In this document: positions 23,901 to 35,665 of the stretch, piece by piece
Layout of the letters: each line of letters begins with the position of its first letter
Numbering within the stretch: position 1 is the stretch's first letter
Assembly: GCA_963921825.1 (NCBI GenBank)
Contig: OY997593.1
Span: 73,836,513 to 73,900,512, forward strand
Direction: 5' to 3'
Source of the DNA: Erodium maritimum
Lineage: Eukaryota; Streptophyta; Magnoliopsida; Geraniales; Geraniaceae
Length of the DNA stretch: 64,000 nucleotides
The notes under the pieces: generated by a model
Databases searched by the model: none
Told to the model about the DNA's origin: nothing
The model's input: the letters and a program-made list of their open reading frames with translations, nothing else
Translations under genes and position numbers: made by a program

Positions 23901-24509
23901 CGTGGTGATGGATCTACCGAGAGCCGCGAATTTGGCAGGGAAGATGGTGAATCATGGTCTGGTTTTGTAACTCCTCTGGTTGCTCTAACTTTAGGTGTTG
24001 TTGGTGTACCTTTGCTGTTGGGAGTTTCAGATAAACTAGATCTGTTTCAAGTCCATAGTAGCACAATTACATAAACAAATGAAAACCAGTTATGAATACA
24101 AGCACAACCATTATGGACCTAACTAAACAAAAATTGAACAGTAAGCTCATCAAGAACACATATAAAGTGAAATAACTAAAATACTTCTGATTTGGAATTC
24201 AGTTACAGATCCCAGAAATAAAATTGAAGAGAATGGAACCGGATCTCCAGCCCAAGTGTAAAGCTACAACTTCAACTAAAACACAATAGTAAAATTGGCT
24301 CAAAAATGGAGAAATTCAGTTAGAAAGATAGCAAACAAGGTCAAAAGTAACAGAGCAGATCCAACCCACAAGCTAATCATCGACAAATTAAGAAGTAGAT
24401 CTCGAATTGAGAACAAAAATCTGAACTTTTCATGACCCAGATGGAAAAATAGACCCAAATCAGATCCATGAGTGGGAAGTAAGAAGGCTCACTTGGATTT
24501 GGTGGACAT
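20951..24509 (-). CDS. WEB family coiled-coil protein
   Basis: Three exons give 952 residues: 24509-24493 (a 17-bp first exon), 24041-23840 and 23590-20951. The N-terminus (MSTKSKSSLSETPNSKG...) is basic and rich in Ser, Thr and Pro. Some homologues are annotated as chloroplastic on that basis. From about residue 90 almost to the end the protein is alpha-helical heptad repeat, with Glu/Lys-rich coiled coil throughout. It closes with the basic tail KKKKPLLRKFGSLLKKKS. This matches the Arabidopsis WEB-like proteins At5g16730/At3g02930. Better-known relatives WEB1 and PMI2 act in blue-light chloroplast movement, but this subgroup lacks a firm function. A block of 63-bp coding repeats (22605-22980) adds 21-residue units and may explain the large size. 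Many long ORFs on the opposite strand here are shadows. Confidence 0.9.
22605..22980 (-). repeat. 63-bp coding tandem repeats in the WEB gene
   Basis: About six in-frame units of 21 residues (three heptads each) follow the pattern LEEKLVEKEASLKQELEKA. Units differ by several substitutions but keep the length exactly, so the coiled-coil register is preserved. Confidence 0.85.
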
Positions 24510-26976
24510 GGCTGCAGAGTTTCTGGAGCTGAAAATTTTGATGATTTTGGTGTTGAAATTGCTTCTGCTGGTACTGAAGAAGTGAGAGAGAGCTTGAAAA
24601 TGGGAGCTCCTGCTGCTAATATGCTGACATGTTTGTTGCAGATGCTCTAAATTTTCATTTCTTCATGGAACATGATGAACAATAAGAATATACAGACCAG
24701 AGAAGCTGAAACTATTTGGGTTGGTGTTCTTGTCTCTCGCGAATGGCCACACACAACTTGGAGGTGCTGTTGTGAGAGAGACTGAGTTATGTGAACTTTT
24801 TCCCGAGAGGGAAGTGGAGTGGAAGTACGAGAATGCCCCTGGTTCTCTTCTTCTGTCAAAGCTCAAAGTTATTGGTTGTAAGTAGCTTTATTTTCTCTGA
24901 GGCAATGGCCGAGAATTTTTTTTATTTTGAACTCTAATTTCGGACCCTTTAACTTTTATTTCTATTTTTCTTATGGAGTTAAATGCTTATCCTGAATAAA
25001 AAAAAACTTATATTACTAAAGTACCCCATGAATTGAAGATGGATACTAAGGATAAAATTACATTTTTCTTAAATTTTATAAAGATTTTAAAAAATAAAAT
25101 TATGAAACAAAATACATTATCAAATAAGATTATTTTAAAAAATCACCCGGCAATGACATGTGAATCTACACCAACATTATGACCCTCATTTTCAAGAGAT
25201 GGAGATTTTTCACGGTCAATTGTATTTTTTTTAATTAGAAAAAAGGTAATAAGACAGTGGTGGGTGCGTTTAGGAGTAATCCACCAAACAAATAATTAAA
25301 AGACTCGAAAATACCGAATAAGTAAAGACATAGAGTTAATCACACAATTCAGAAGAAAGAAAAGACACCAATTGCGTTTATAATTTTCTAAATTTACTGT
25401 AGACATGATTTATGAAAAAACAAATAATTGATAGGATAATGTTCTGTTTTGAATATTTTTAGATTCAAGCTTGTCCCTAGAATTGACCACCTGTTAATCG
25501 GTATCATCCATCTTTAGACAATACAGACAATTCAAAGATGGTGTCACTTTCTGTTGTATCTAAAAAATTGCTTCATTATTTAATTTTACCTTGAACATGT
25601 TAAGTGAATTTAACTCTTTGAGCCCACCCATATGAACCTACCATGCTTTAAAAAAAATAGCTTGTGGGTTTAGCTAAAGCTTGCATAATGGTCTTGGCTC
25701 TTGGCTTTTGGTTTGTTTATTACGCACACCTCTCTACCTGTAACACCCTTAATTGGGTTAAACAAGAATGTAAGAGGGGGTCTTTTTAAAATTAAGGACT
25801 CCAAACCGCAAATTTAAATAAAGGTGGTGAATAAAGTGACACAGATTTATAATAAGTATAAAGTTATTGGTTTCAATATTTACATTTATAATTACGATTG
25901 TTAAAATAAATGATAAATATGTTTTTTTTAATATTTAGAGAAAATAAATCACCAACCCAAATCTTACTAATACTTGTATTGGTTGATAGTTATGTTTGAG
26001 TGTTAAATGAGTTGACAATTTGGGATTGCTTGAAAAGCAATATTACTAAAAACCCATGTCATAAGAAGTGTAAGTTTCAATCTTTGGTGAGAAAATGAGT
26101 TAGCAACCTACCAATTCAACCCCCAACCCCACTTTGTCATTTATGTCACCAAAGTCTCATAATCCAATAAGGCATGTACCTATGATGAAAGGGAAATGAT
26201 GGGTAGATACATATGTCCAAACATTCACTGAGGACCACCTTTGTTACCAAATTAATACTCAGCATATAAGTGATAAACTTATGTTTTTTTGGGGTAATGT
26301 ATCATAGATCAGATCTTGTGGGTTTGACTCTGATCATTGCAACATGTGTATTACAGGTTTGATGTCATTTGTTTAAATTAAGGACATGGTACCATGCATG
26401 TGCCATATCACATACATATCACATCTATCTACTATATATGTGTCACATTCATTCATTACTGAGAGTCTAAGAGTAAGTTTCTTAATGGGAATTGAAGAAC
26501 ATGCATGTGCAACTCATTTCACAAAGGAAATGAAATAATTATTCACTGTTACACTAAATAAATGCTTGCCAAAATGGTTGTATATTTGTAATTCTTAATT
26601 GGTAAAGAAATAAGGGCAAAATGGTAGTTTCTTGTGCCATTGATTGGCTCCTAATCAGAAACAACCTAGCAAATTCCTCTGACATTATATGATCTGTGTT
26701 GCACATGCTATGTTTCTAGTAATTATACCTCCATTTTCAATCACTCATGTTTCTATTTCTATCTTATTGTTGAGGAAATCAACACTTGGAAGAGAGATAG
26801 CTATATGTATTTATACAGAGAACATGGATAGGTGAAACATAAGAGCAGCTGTAGTGGGACTGTGGGAGCGAATTGAATTCATTTTATGGATTTTGGCAGT
26901 TTCGGGTTTTCTCTCTCCTCAATGGCCCAGCGCCCAGGTATCTACGCCCGAGGAATTGCAGGAACGAATTGGGTTA

Positions 26977-27577
26977 AAGCATCTCCAGTTCATGGATTGA
27001 TAGGTGACTAAAAGAGGGGGCTGAAAACAAAAATATGAGAGAGAAAGTATCAAAAGTGAATAAAGTATAGGTATCAGTCGGCGACACCTTCAATTGGCGA
27101 TTAGAGCATCCACAGTCATCTCGTCGGCTGCCGGCGAGATGGCGCCGACGAGATGATTTAAAGAATTGTTTTTTATTCATCTCGCCGGCTCACCGCCAGC
27201 GAGTTCTGCAGTGGGCTGGCGGGGAGGCGCCGACGAGATGAGAAAAAAACAAGTATAAAAAAAAATTTGCAACACAAACCCACAAGTTCTCCTCGCCAGC
27301 GAGATCTGCTGGCGAGTTCGTTAACGGCTATCCAAGTCGTCAGCGCGCTCCTCGCCTCCACCTCGCCTGCTCCCCGCCTCCTCCTCGCCGACGAGATCAT
27401 CTCGCCAGCTGCTCCTCGCCCACGACTGTAGGTGCTCTTAACTAACTGTCATCACTATTCGTCGATTGATACAAAAAATAAAGAAAAAAACTTGTTTTTT
27501 TTTCTTTCAGCCTTATGATTGCAAAAAAAAAAATCAGCCTCCTCTTTGTCCAACTTGTTAATGGACTGGAGATACTC
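26977..27577. mobile_element. Tourist-like MITE, middle of three
   Basis: Ends AAGCATCTCCAGTTCAT and ...ATGGACTGGAGATACTC are inverted and flanked by TTA (26974-26976 and 27578-27580). It is inserted in the outer element and carries the inner one. Confidence 0.7.
27104..27437. mobile_element. Tourist-like MITE, innermost of three
   Basis: Ends GAGCATCCACAGTC and GACTGTAGGTGCTC are near-perfect inverted repeats flanked by TTA. The interior is GC-rich and made of repeated CTCGCCGGC/GCCGACGAGATG phrases, quite unlike its surroundings. Confidence 0.75.
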
Positions 27578-28153
27578 TTAGCAGAGATTCGCCGAGCTAA
27601 TCGCCGCAACGTTGTGAGAGGCTGGATGAGTTGACCGGCAAATTAAGCTCTAATAACCCTGACTAGGCAATTCTCATTGTAGATGCTCTAAAAGAAGGGC
27701 ATGGATGATATAATAACATGTCAAAAGTCTGGATCAGAAGATTGAAACAACTGTCATCCACATGGTGGGTTGGGACAGTGGGACTCCCTCTGCATACAGT
27801 ATATAACATGACAAAAATTGGTAATATTCTCCTCTGAGAGTCAGATCCAAGCACTATTCTAAAACTGAATGTGCATCACCTGCAAAACTGTTCAGATTCT
27901 TTTATGTCCACGTAATGTTGCTGGTCTTGTGGCACTGTCAGTACAATCCATGCACAGAGCCTAGAGCTAGAGGAGGTGTTTGGTACCATTTCAGGTTCCA
28001 CCACCAGAGGTGAAAACAACAGCCAATTATTTATTGAAACAAACATGAGTGTATTTTATTGCACAGCAAAAACATACTCCATATAGACACTCATTCATCG
28101 AACTTGCTTCTTATGACAGAATCAAACATACATACATCCCTCACAGATGTATG

Positions 28154-31100
28154 TTATGCCTGTGCAAAGCTTGCATACTTGGCTCCTAGGAAGAGTCTCT
28201 GAATACAGAGCAGTGCATTTTTGGTAACCTCGGCGCTCTCATGGTTCATCAGTCTCATCACTCGCTCCTTGGCCCTAAGGTCATTCACTATGACCCGCCC
28301 GGCTGGATGGTGCTGCACGAACTGTGATAGATCAAAGCAAGCTACAGCGAGTGCTCTTGGATCGCTTGATGTATCCAGTACCGTGATAAGGACCCTTAAA
28401 ATCTGCTACAACCAAATCATATATTAGTTACTTACAGGGACAAAGGCCACACAAGGGGCGAAATTATACCTGGAAATCGTTCTCTTCAAAGCATGTAATA
28501 TTGTCACGCCAGAACATAGCATCTTTGTGCACAGGAGTCCAGTCAAGATGGCCAAGGAGGACTTCTTGCTTGTACTTGTCAAAAGAGCTCAATTTCTTAA
28601 TGTTAACCTTCAGCCCTTCCTCCAAATGATTTAGAGCCTCCAAAAGGTCCTATGGTCAAATTCAAAATAGAGTAGAAATTAAAACACTACAAGACCACAA
28701 GCAAAATGATAAATGTCCTTCAAATATTAAACTAAGTTCTACTCAAGCAACATTTATATTGAGGGTTACACTAGTTTAAAACTCTGCACCCGACTGGGGC
28801 CAAGACCGAGGTTGAGAGCATTTCATACAAAAAAATCCTATCAGATCCATACTTAAGTTAATGCTATCTTTTTTGTGATACTCATCATAGGCTTGCAGTA
28901 ATTTAAAGAATATTTTGTAAAACCATCAGTTTCCAATAAATCAAGGTTTCCCACTTCATGATCCACTCTCCTGTTCATTCTATAAGGATCTGATGACTAC
29001 AAAGTTTATAATAAGTTAACTTTGAGAGAAGGAACTAGTAATTATACTATCTTACTTCATCACTCCAAGCCTGTGATTTCAGGTTTTGAACAATTTGCAG
29101 CAGTCCAAGATCTATCATCTGAGCACCAAATGTCCCCTTGGAGAGCAAGTTCTTAAAGGTCAAGACAACAACCCTGACAACCTAGCGCAAAGAAGAACAC
29201 CCGAGTAATTATCATAGATCCTTCAATTGAGTAGGAGGATAAATTATCAAATGTGACAATATACACTTAACTAACCATATGTTAGTCGAATTAAGAACAT
29301 TATACAATCATGTAAAGCAATTTAGCACGGATGCATGTCTGCATACTGTCTGCTTATGGACACCTCAATTTACAGTGGTAATACACTCTTACTGAAGTAG
29401 GCGTTTGAAACAGAACTTGATGAAATAATTATAGCATCAACATGCAAAAGACAATATCTTACCTTCTCCTTTGTGGAACTCTTCACAACTTCTATAAGTC
29501 GCGGCAAAGTTCTTGAAGTAGCCAGGTACTCAATTGCAGGTTCATAGTAAGATAAGAGCCAAACACAGAGACATGTTTCATAAAGGAGCTGTTACAAAGA
29601 GTATTACAATTCTGTATTTAGAGCTGAGAAGAATTTACTATCATACGATAACTCAGCTTGCTAGTTATGTGTACATAAGGAGCAGCACACAAAAGCCATC
29701 AATTTTAAAGATATTTACCTGCATAGACTGCTGGGTGGATGCTGGAGAAATATAAGGCATAATTAACTTCACCCCATCTACTTGAACAAAAGAAGATCTG
29801 ACTACAGGCTCTTTAAGTGAAGTTGCAAGGCAGCTGATAGCAACTGGGGTGCTACGGTTTGGATGGGAAGGTTTCTTCAGCTGCACATGACATGGCGAGC
29901 CGGTCATTTACTATTATGTACCAAGCCAATGTTAAGCTAATTTTTAAAGCTGAAAAGATGGAGCCTCATCAGAACAATAAGATGGGTCCAACCAAAGTAA
30001 TCTTTTCAGTAGCACTGCCACTGATCGAGAAGGATTGAGAAGCATAAATGTGTAGAGAGAGATAGTACAGGGGTAAAAGGATGGTTACAAGTGCATATTT
30101 ATCTAAGTGAAGTCCATCCAGTTTTACAGTAATAATCTTTTTTCTCCAACCAAGCCATGGACATTGCTCAAGTAAAAATTCAAATGAAGATATAAGATAT
30201 AACTGTACAAACCTGTGTACAAAGCCATTCTACCAATCCTTTCAACACGTCATCGATAGAAGTGGATGTTTTCTTTGAATTTGAGGCTTCCCCATTAGCA
30301 ACCACACCATCCTGATCTTTGGGCCTGACGCTTCAGTTAGAAGAAAATTTGGACGGTTACAAAAAGTTAAGTAGTGGAGTATCATTTTTCACCACATAAC
30401 TTAGCATATAACCATTTGGGTGGCCTCATATATTCCAAGTACCTTATGATCAGCTGATAAAAAAAAGTACCTTATGATCAGAGCAAGTATCTTGCAGCTC
30501 TTCTCTTGTATGAACCAATTACCTTTCCAGAGCAATCTGAAACAGGGTAAAGCAACAGATGGTTTTAATCAATTGTACACCCAAAATAAAAGGAAATCAA
30601 ATACAAACAACCTGATAAAAGCATTATGGCATATAGTCACATTTTATATAGGAAGAGCAAGCGCTTTCTATCAGCAACAGAACAAAGAAGGTTCAACTCA
30701 ATTCACATGTAGCAGAAAGTGAAACTCAGAAGATGAATTGATACTTAACTTAAGAAGGGCTCATAAGTATATTCACTGGCAAGAGATTTATCATGAAACA
30801 ATCTGGCTCTATTCAGGTTTGCTGCAAAAGGAAGATGAAAATAAGTTGGTTTGCTCAAGTTTCATACAGCAATTAACAAGGATCAAAATCTTTTAACTTA
30901 CTTGAAAGCATTTCATCAATTAAAGCCAACACATATTCCACAGTATCTTCCTTAAATATGTCATGCAGAATGTGAACAAACACTTTGACATAAGCTGGGC
31001 CGTCCTATCAAAATAATATAAACCATCGTTATAATCATATTTACGAGGTCGATGATCAGAAATTGATTTCAGAAGAGTTTTGCACAAAATTCTAGTTAAG

Positions 31101-31784
31101 CACTTAGCAATAAATGCATATATGGTATACTTAACATAAAAGCCAAATAGAGAGATCTTAAGAACTTGTTCGAAAAAAAGGTTAAACAAGGCCATTACAA
31201 AATGAAATTAAAAAAAAACAATGAAACATACCTCATCCAGTAACTGTGCTCGTTGTGACTCAGTTTTCTTATCATAACGCCTCAAAAGCTGAAGGCTCGT
31301 TCCTGTGATCAGCTTAGTCGTCATGTATGTCTCCCATGGTATGTCCCTTTTCAGAACCTAAAAGAGAAACACAAAAGTCATTCGAAAGAGGACCAATAAT
31401 GCACTGCAATTACCTAAGCCTCTTCTCTGAAGCTACAAATTTCAACTCAGAGAAACAAATTATGTTGGAGCAACCATTGATAAATCTACACCTAAAATTG
31501 AAGCAGTGCAATATCCGAACAAATGTTCAGGTTTTAGATATCATGTGGAAATCTAACAATCCTTTCATTTGCTACGTCTTATAATTGGCCACACAGAGCC
31601 TTGCTGACTTCAATTTTCAACTAAAACATTCAAAATAATAATACAAAATCACAATCAAGAGAGAGATACTCTTTCAGCGTGCAATTGGGTTTGCAGAATC
31701 ATATAGAAAATTAAACTAAGAACAATAGCAACTCAAAATCATTAGATCACAAACCTGTTCCGTGCCAAGCTCGGCTTGGTCCAT
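28154..31784 (-). CDS. VHA-H: V-type proton ATPase subunit H
   Basis: Eleven exons: 31784-31755, 31357-31232, 31004-30902, 30821-30749, 30536-30471, 30330-30213, 29880-29719, 29588-29463, 29181-29056, 28649-28470, 28402-28154. Together they give 452 residues, from [10 protein letters not shown] to [14 protein letters not shown], the standard plant subunit H length. Subunit H is a HEAT/armadillo-repeat regulator that couples V1 to V0 on the vacuole and endomembranes. All junctions are GT-AG except one: exon 4 to exon 5 is in frame only if exon 4 ends ...TTCTTAAG (30749) before TTAAGT. This leaves a TT-AG (or GT-CA) intron. An in-frame ATG six bases upstream (31790, ATGAAAATG) is an alternative start. 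A leader intron appears to run from about 32090 to 31803. Confidence 0.93.
30440..30482. repeat. Duplicated exon-donor segment in VHA-H
   Basis: AAGTACCTTATGATCAG occurs twice, 27 bp apart. It spans the end of exon 5 and its donor site (read on the minus strand). The inner copy is the one contiguous with the exon. The outer copy is a spare donor inside the intron. Confidence 0.8.
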
Positions 31785-31790
31785 TTTCAT

Positions 31791-32547
31791 CAGAACCTCT
31801 GGAAAAAAAACACCAAATCCAGATTCTTATTAAAATGGAAAAACGGATCAGAAAAATCAGATCAAAACCCAGTACGAATTCATGGAGCGATCATTGCACG
31901 AGTAGGGCACCGAAATGGGAAAAAAACTACTCGGAAACTACAAATTAAGCTTAAATTTCCAGCAATTGCAGAAAAATCCGTAGAAACTGGTCTGTTTCAA
32001 AGATAGAAGGGATCTGGAGAGCGGAAATGCGATTGAAATTCGTGAAAACGAAGCACAGATTCGCAGACTGGTGAGTTTAGTCACGTACCTGATCTACTCC
32101 GATGCACTGAATTTGCGCGCTCTCTCGCTCTGGCTCTGTGTCCTGTGTTGCTACTTCTGCGATTATTTTATCGTTATGTCATTGATTGCTTATAATTCAC
32201 ACACAAACGGTTAAGATACACGTGCACCACGAGATTGTAGATGGGCCTGTTTTGACATTGAGCTTTTCGATGTTGGGCTTCAATGCACGAGGGCTCGGCC
32301 CATAAGTATTATCCGCCGCCTATGTAGGGAATTAATGGTAAAAATTGTATTTTTATCCAAAAATAGGTTCTAATTATATCCGTATCCGCTCAACCGCCAT
32401 TGCTGTCTGGTGCGGCTCGAGCTCAAGTTGGGGACGGAAGAGAGCTACGTTGATGTCTTCTCCTAAAACCATCTCCCATTTCACCATAGCTCTTCTCCTT
32501 TAAATTTCACCTGTAACGTTATATACCCAGATCGACACTACTCATCG
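31791..32547. other. Divergent promoter region of VHA-H and the pfkB kinase
   Basis: It holds the VHA-H leader with an inferred intron (acceptor at about 31803, donor at about 32090) and a leader exon of CT/GA-rich sequence near 32091-32145. The rest is the presumed shared promoter. No separate gene is seen. Confidence 0.5.
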
Positions 32548-35500
32548 ATGGCCATGTCTCTCTCACTTCTCTCTCCTTCTCCTCCTCTCTTGCCTCCTAG
32601 TTTCTCTCTCCATATTCATTCCTTTCTGTTTCACCATTCGAAACATGGAGGTCGACGACCCATTGCTGTTGTTAGGAATTTCAGGGTCGTTCAGAGGTCG
32701 GGGCTTGCTTCTATGGCCAGAATTAGAAGTGGGTCTGCGAGGTCATGTTGTTTCTGTGGATTTGGAGATGAGGTGGGTGGAGAAGATAGTGAGGAGGAGG
32801 ATGAATTTGATGAAATGGGCACTAGTGGGTCGGGTTCTATGTTGCCTGACAGATGGAATGTTCTGGGTCTTGGCCAAGCCATGGTAATTGTTTATTCTGA
32901 ACTCTCTCTTTTTCAGTATATATGTTTCCATTTATGTTAAATTGCATGTTTTGTTTCATACATGATGTGTGAATTGATGTGCTTGTTCATGCATTTTGTT
33001 ATATCAGCAGCATACCATTTAATTGTTTGGGATGAAATGTAGATGATTGGAAGTCATTTGGACTTGGCTGCTTTGTTTGATTGATGATGTTAAGTCTTGT
33101 GTGCGTGTTTCTTTGATTTGCTTTCAACAGAGAAAGAAAGTTGATTTGGCTATTTCTGTTGGGGTGATCTCTAGGTAGACTTTTCTGGTGTTGTGAGTGA
33201 TGAGTTTTTAGAGAAATTGGGATTAGAGAAGGGGACAAGGAAGCTTGTGAACCATGAAGAGAGAGGTCGAGTTTTGTGGGCTATGGACGGTTGCAGCTAC
33301 AAGGCTGCTGCTGGAGGCTCTCTTTCCAACAGCCTGGTGGCCCTTGCAAGGCTCGGCAGCAGGTCTATTGGAGGCCCTTCCTTGAATGTTGCCATGGCAG
33401 GAAGTGTTGGTAGTGATCCACTCGGTGGCTTCTACCGGTGAGGCTCTATCTAAACTACACTTTCCGATCCCTTACTTTCTCAACTTTACTTGTATAATAT
33501 CAGTGCCCTCTCCGAGATTCAGCTTATTGAATAGGGGCAACTTCATTAACACACTCACCCCCTTGACCTTTATTTCTAACATACACATTGTAGAGGGGAG
33601 GCGTTATTAGTAACACAATGTCACCTTTCGTTTATCATCAAAAACACCCGGATTTGAGTCATTTTGTCCTGAAAAACCACTGATAAATGAGAAAGGTGAC
33701 AATGTGTTCCTGATAAAACCATCGCCTTCTCTATGTAAATCCGGGTGTTTTTGATTAATATGAAAGGTGGCAGTATGTTACTGATAATCCCTCCCTCACC
33801 TTTAGGAGTATTTTTGATAGTGAAAGATCAAGCCAAGGTGGGTATGTAAATAACGTTTTCCTATTGAATGACTGATAATATCAACTATGTTTGGTAGCAT
33901 TTACCTGTTTATACATGCATTAGATATACGAAGTTAAAAAGTTAAGGAGTTCAGATGTCAGAAAACTTCAGGATATAACTATCATTTGACTTTATAGTAC
34001 AAGATATACCTATTGATTTTCTTATCGTCTAAAATACACGGTCCGGCAAAATAATTATCACAAACCATAATTTTCTGTCCAAAAACACGGAATATTCTGT
34101 GTTTTTGGACAAAATATTCCGTGTTTTGAACAGAATATTCCGTGTTTTTGGACACAAGATTATGGTTTTTGATAATTATTTTTACCAGACCATGTATTTT
34201 GGACGATAAGAAAGTCAATAGGTATATCTTGTACTATAAAGTCAAATGATAGTTATATCATGGAGTTTTCCCGTTTATCTTTTGTGACACGTGATATGCT
34301 TAGAAGCTAATGGCCATAGGTTATTTCTGATAATGACATGTATGTTCTGAGTAAATAAGTTTCCAGCAAGCTAGCTGCAGACTATGTTCCATTCCTCCTT
34401 GCACCCTAATACTACGGGTCTTATTGTTTTAGCATTATGCTACTTTCATATATTCTTTGTTAACAACCTTAGGTTTCTGATACCATGATGCCTATAATTA
34501 ACTATATGCTCATTACCATGTTTCGTAGGGCAAAGTTAGGTCGCGCTAATGTGCATTTTCTGTCAGCACCTGTCAATGATGGGACAACAGGGACAGTGAT
34601 TGTTCTCACAACTTCAGATGCTCAGCGCACAATGCTTGCATATCAGGTAAAATGGCTGTTTTGAATGATTAACATATTCACTTTTGTTGCTGCCACTTTA
34701 TAAGTTGGATAATCGTGAGACTGCAATGATGCTTAATGTTAAGTTGCCCACTTGGATTGGCCTGGTGGTCAGAGGGCTCTCTCATCTCCTTGAGGTGAGA
34801 GGTTCGAACCCTAGTGGATATATCAGCATCACAAAAGTCGAAGTTGGCCACAAAAGACTGTACTCTCCCATATCAAACACCTATTTTCACAGCCCGATTT
34901 TGTTTTATTTCATCACTTTCACCCGGGAAGAAAGCAACTGTTAGCAGTCCGTGAGACAAATTTGATGTGAACCAACTGTATTTATCTAATCTTGTTTTGT
35001 TATTTCAGGGCACGTCTTCCACGGTGAGTTATGACCCATGCTTGGCTAACCTAGTTTCCAAGACAAGCATACTTGTTGTTGAAGGTTATTTATTTGAATT
35101 ACCAGATACAATTAAAGCAATCACCAAAGCTTGTGAGGAAGCCCACAGGAACGGTGCACTGGTTGCCATCACAGCATCAGATGTTTCCTGCATTGGGAGA
35201 TATTACGATGATTTCTGGGAAATCATTGAGAACTATGCAGATGTAGTGTTTGCAAATAGCGACGAAGCAAGAGCTTTCTGTAACTTCTCTCGCAAGGAAA
35301 GTCCTGTTTCAGCTACAAGATACCTGAGCCATTTTGTCCCTCTAGTCTCGGTCACTGACGGGCCTCGAGGCTCCTACATTGGCGTTAAAGGAGAAGCTCT
35401 ATACATTCCGGCTTCGCCATGTGTCCCGGTTGATACCTGCGGTGCTGGGGATGCGTATGCATCTGGTATTTTGTACGGTATTATACGTGGGGTCTCTGAT

Positions 35501-35665
35501 TTGAAAGGAATGGGTACATTAGCATCTAGGGTCGCAGCCACAGTTGTAGGGCAGCAGGGGACGAGGCTGAGAGTCCAAGATGCAGTTAAGTTGGCCGAGT
35601 CCTTCGCCTTCCTTCTTGACAGTTCAAGGAACGATGTCAGTTCAGACCACATTTCGAGCTCCTGA
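32548..35665 (+). CDS. pfkB-family sugar/nucleoside kinase, predicted plastid
   Basis: Four exons (32548-32883, 33175-33437, 34529-34646, 35009-35665) give 457 residues. The first 50 or so residues are Ser/Leu/Pro/Arg-rich with no acidic residues, like a transit peptide. An acidic linker (GGEDSEEEDEFDE) then precedes the kinase fold, which starts with RWNVLGLGQAMVDFSG. The pfkB signature region is AAGGSLSNSLVALARLG...GSVGSDPLG. The second signature is DTCGAGDAYASG, whose Asp in GAGD is the catalytic base in this superfamily. The substrate cannot be read from sequence. Relatives include fructokinase, ribokinase and adenosine kinase types, and I recall At1g06730 as a similar plastid member. The 1.1-kb second intron holds a family C MITE and a long hairpin element, and the third intron holds a SINE-like sequence. 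Confidence 0.92.
33533..33863. mobile_element. MITE family C, copy 2 (pfkB intron)
   Basis: Shares 'TTTCGTTTATCATCAAAAAC' and 'CACTGATAAATGAGAAAGG' with copies at 834-1100 and 42281-42608. Ends near AACGTTTTCCTATTG. Confidence 0.65.
33961..34270. mobile_element. Foldback element with arms of about 140 bp (pfkB intron)
   Basis: The left arm (about 33961-34105) and right arm (about 34125-34270) are near-perfect reverse complements. For example GATATAACTATCATTTGACT at the left is inverted at the right. The small centre contains copies of CACGGAATATTCTGT, itself nearly palindromic. As RNA it would form one long stem. Confidence 0.85.
34745..34905 (+). mobile_element. Possible tRNA-derived SINE (pfkB intron 3)
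   Basis: GGCCTGGTGGTCAGAGG followed about 35 bp later by GGTTCGAACCC looks like the A and B boxes of RNA polymerase III promoters in plant SINEs. The right end is unclear and no full tRNA cloverleaf is present. Confidence 0.45.

Larger units (their letters stand above)
26843..27688. mobile_element. Tourist-like MITE, outermost of three
   Basis: Ends GAGCAGCTGTAGTGGGA and ...TCATTGTAGATGCTC are imperfect inverted repeats flanked by TAA (26840-26842 and 27689-27691). A 3-bp TAA/TTA target duplication is typical of PIF/Harbinger-derived Tourist MITEs. Confidence 0.65.
24510..28153. other. Intergenic between WEB and VHA-H
   Basis: It contains the WEB leader and promoter (to about 24900), then AT-rich sequence without a supported exon. 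The triple nested MITE lies at 26843-27688, and the VHA-H 3' UTR lies before 28153. A CCTGTAACACCCTTAA stretch near 25737 looks like a Gypsy LTR tip, but I could find no partner. Confidence 0.5.

Noticed and set aside
25737-25800. Possible Gypsy LTR tip (TGTAACACCC)
   Set aside because: No matching end, target duplication or primer site was found nearby.
34745-34830. tRNA gene
   Set aside because: It has B-box-like sequence but no acceptor stem pairing or anticodon arm that I can draw. SINE-like is the better reading.
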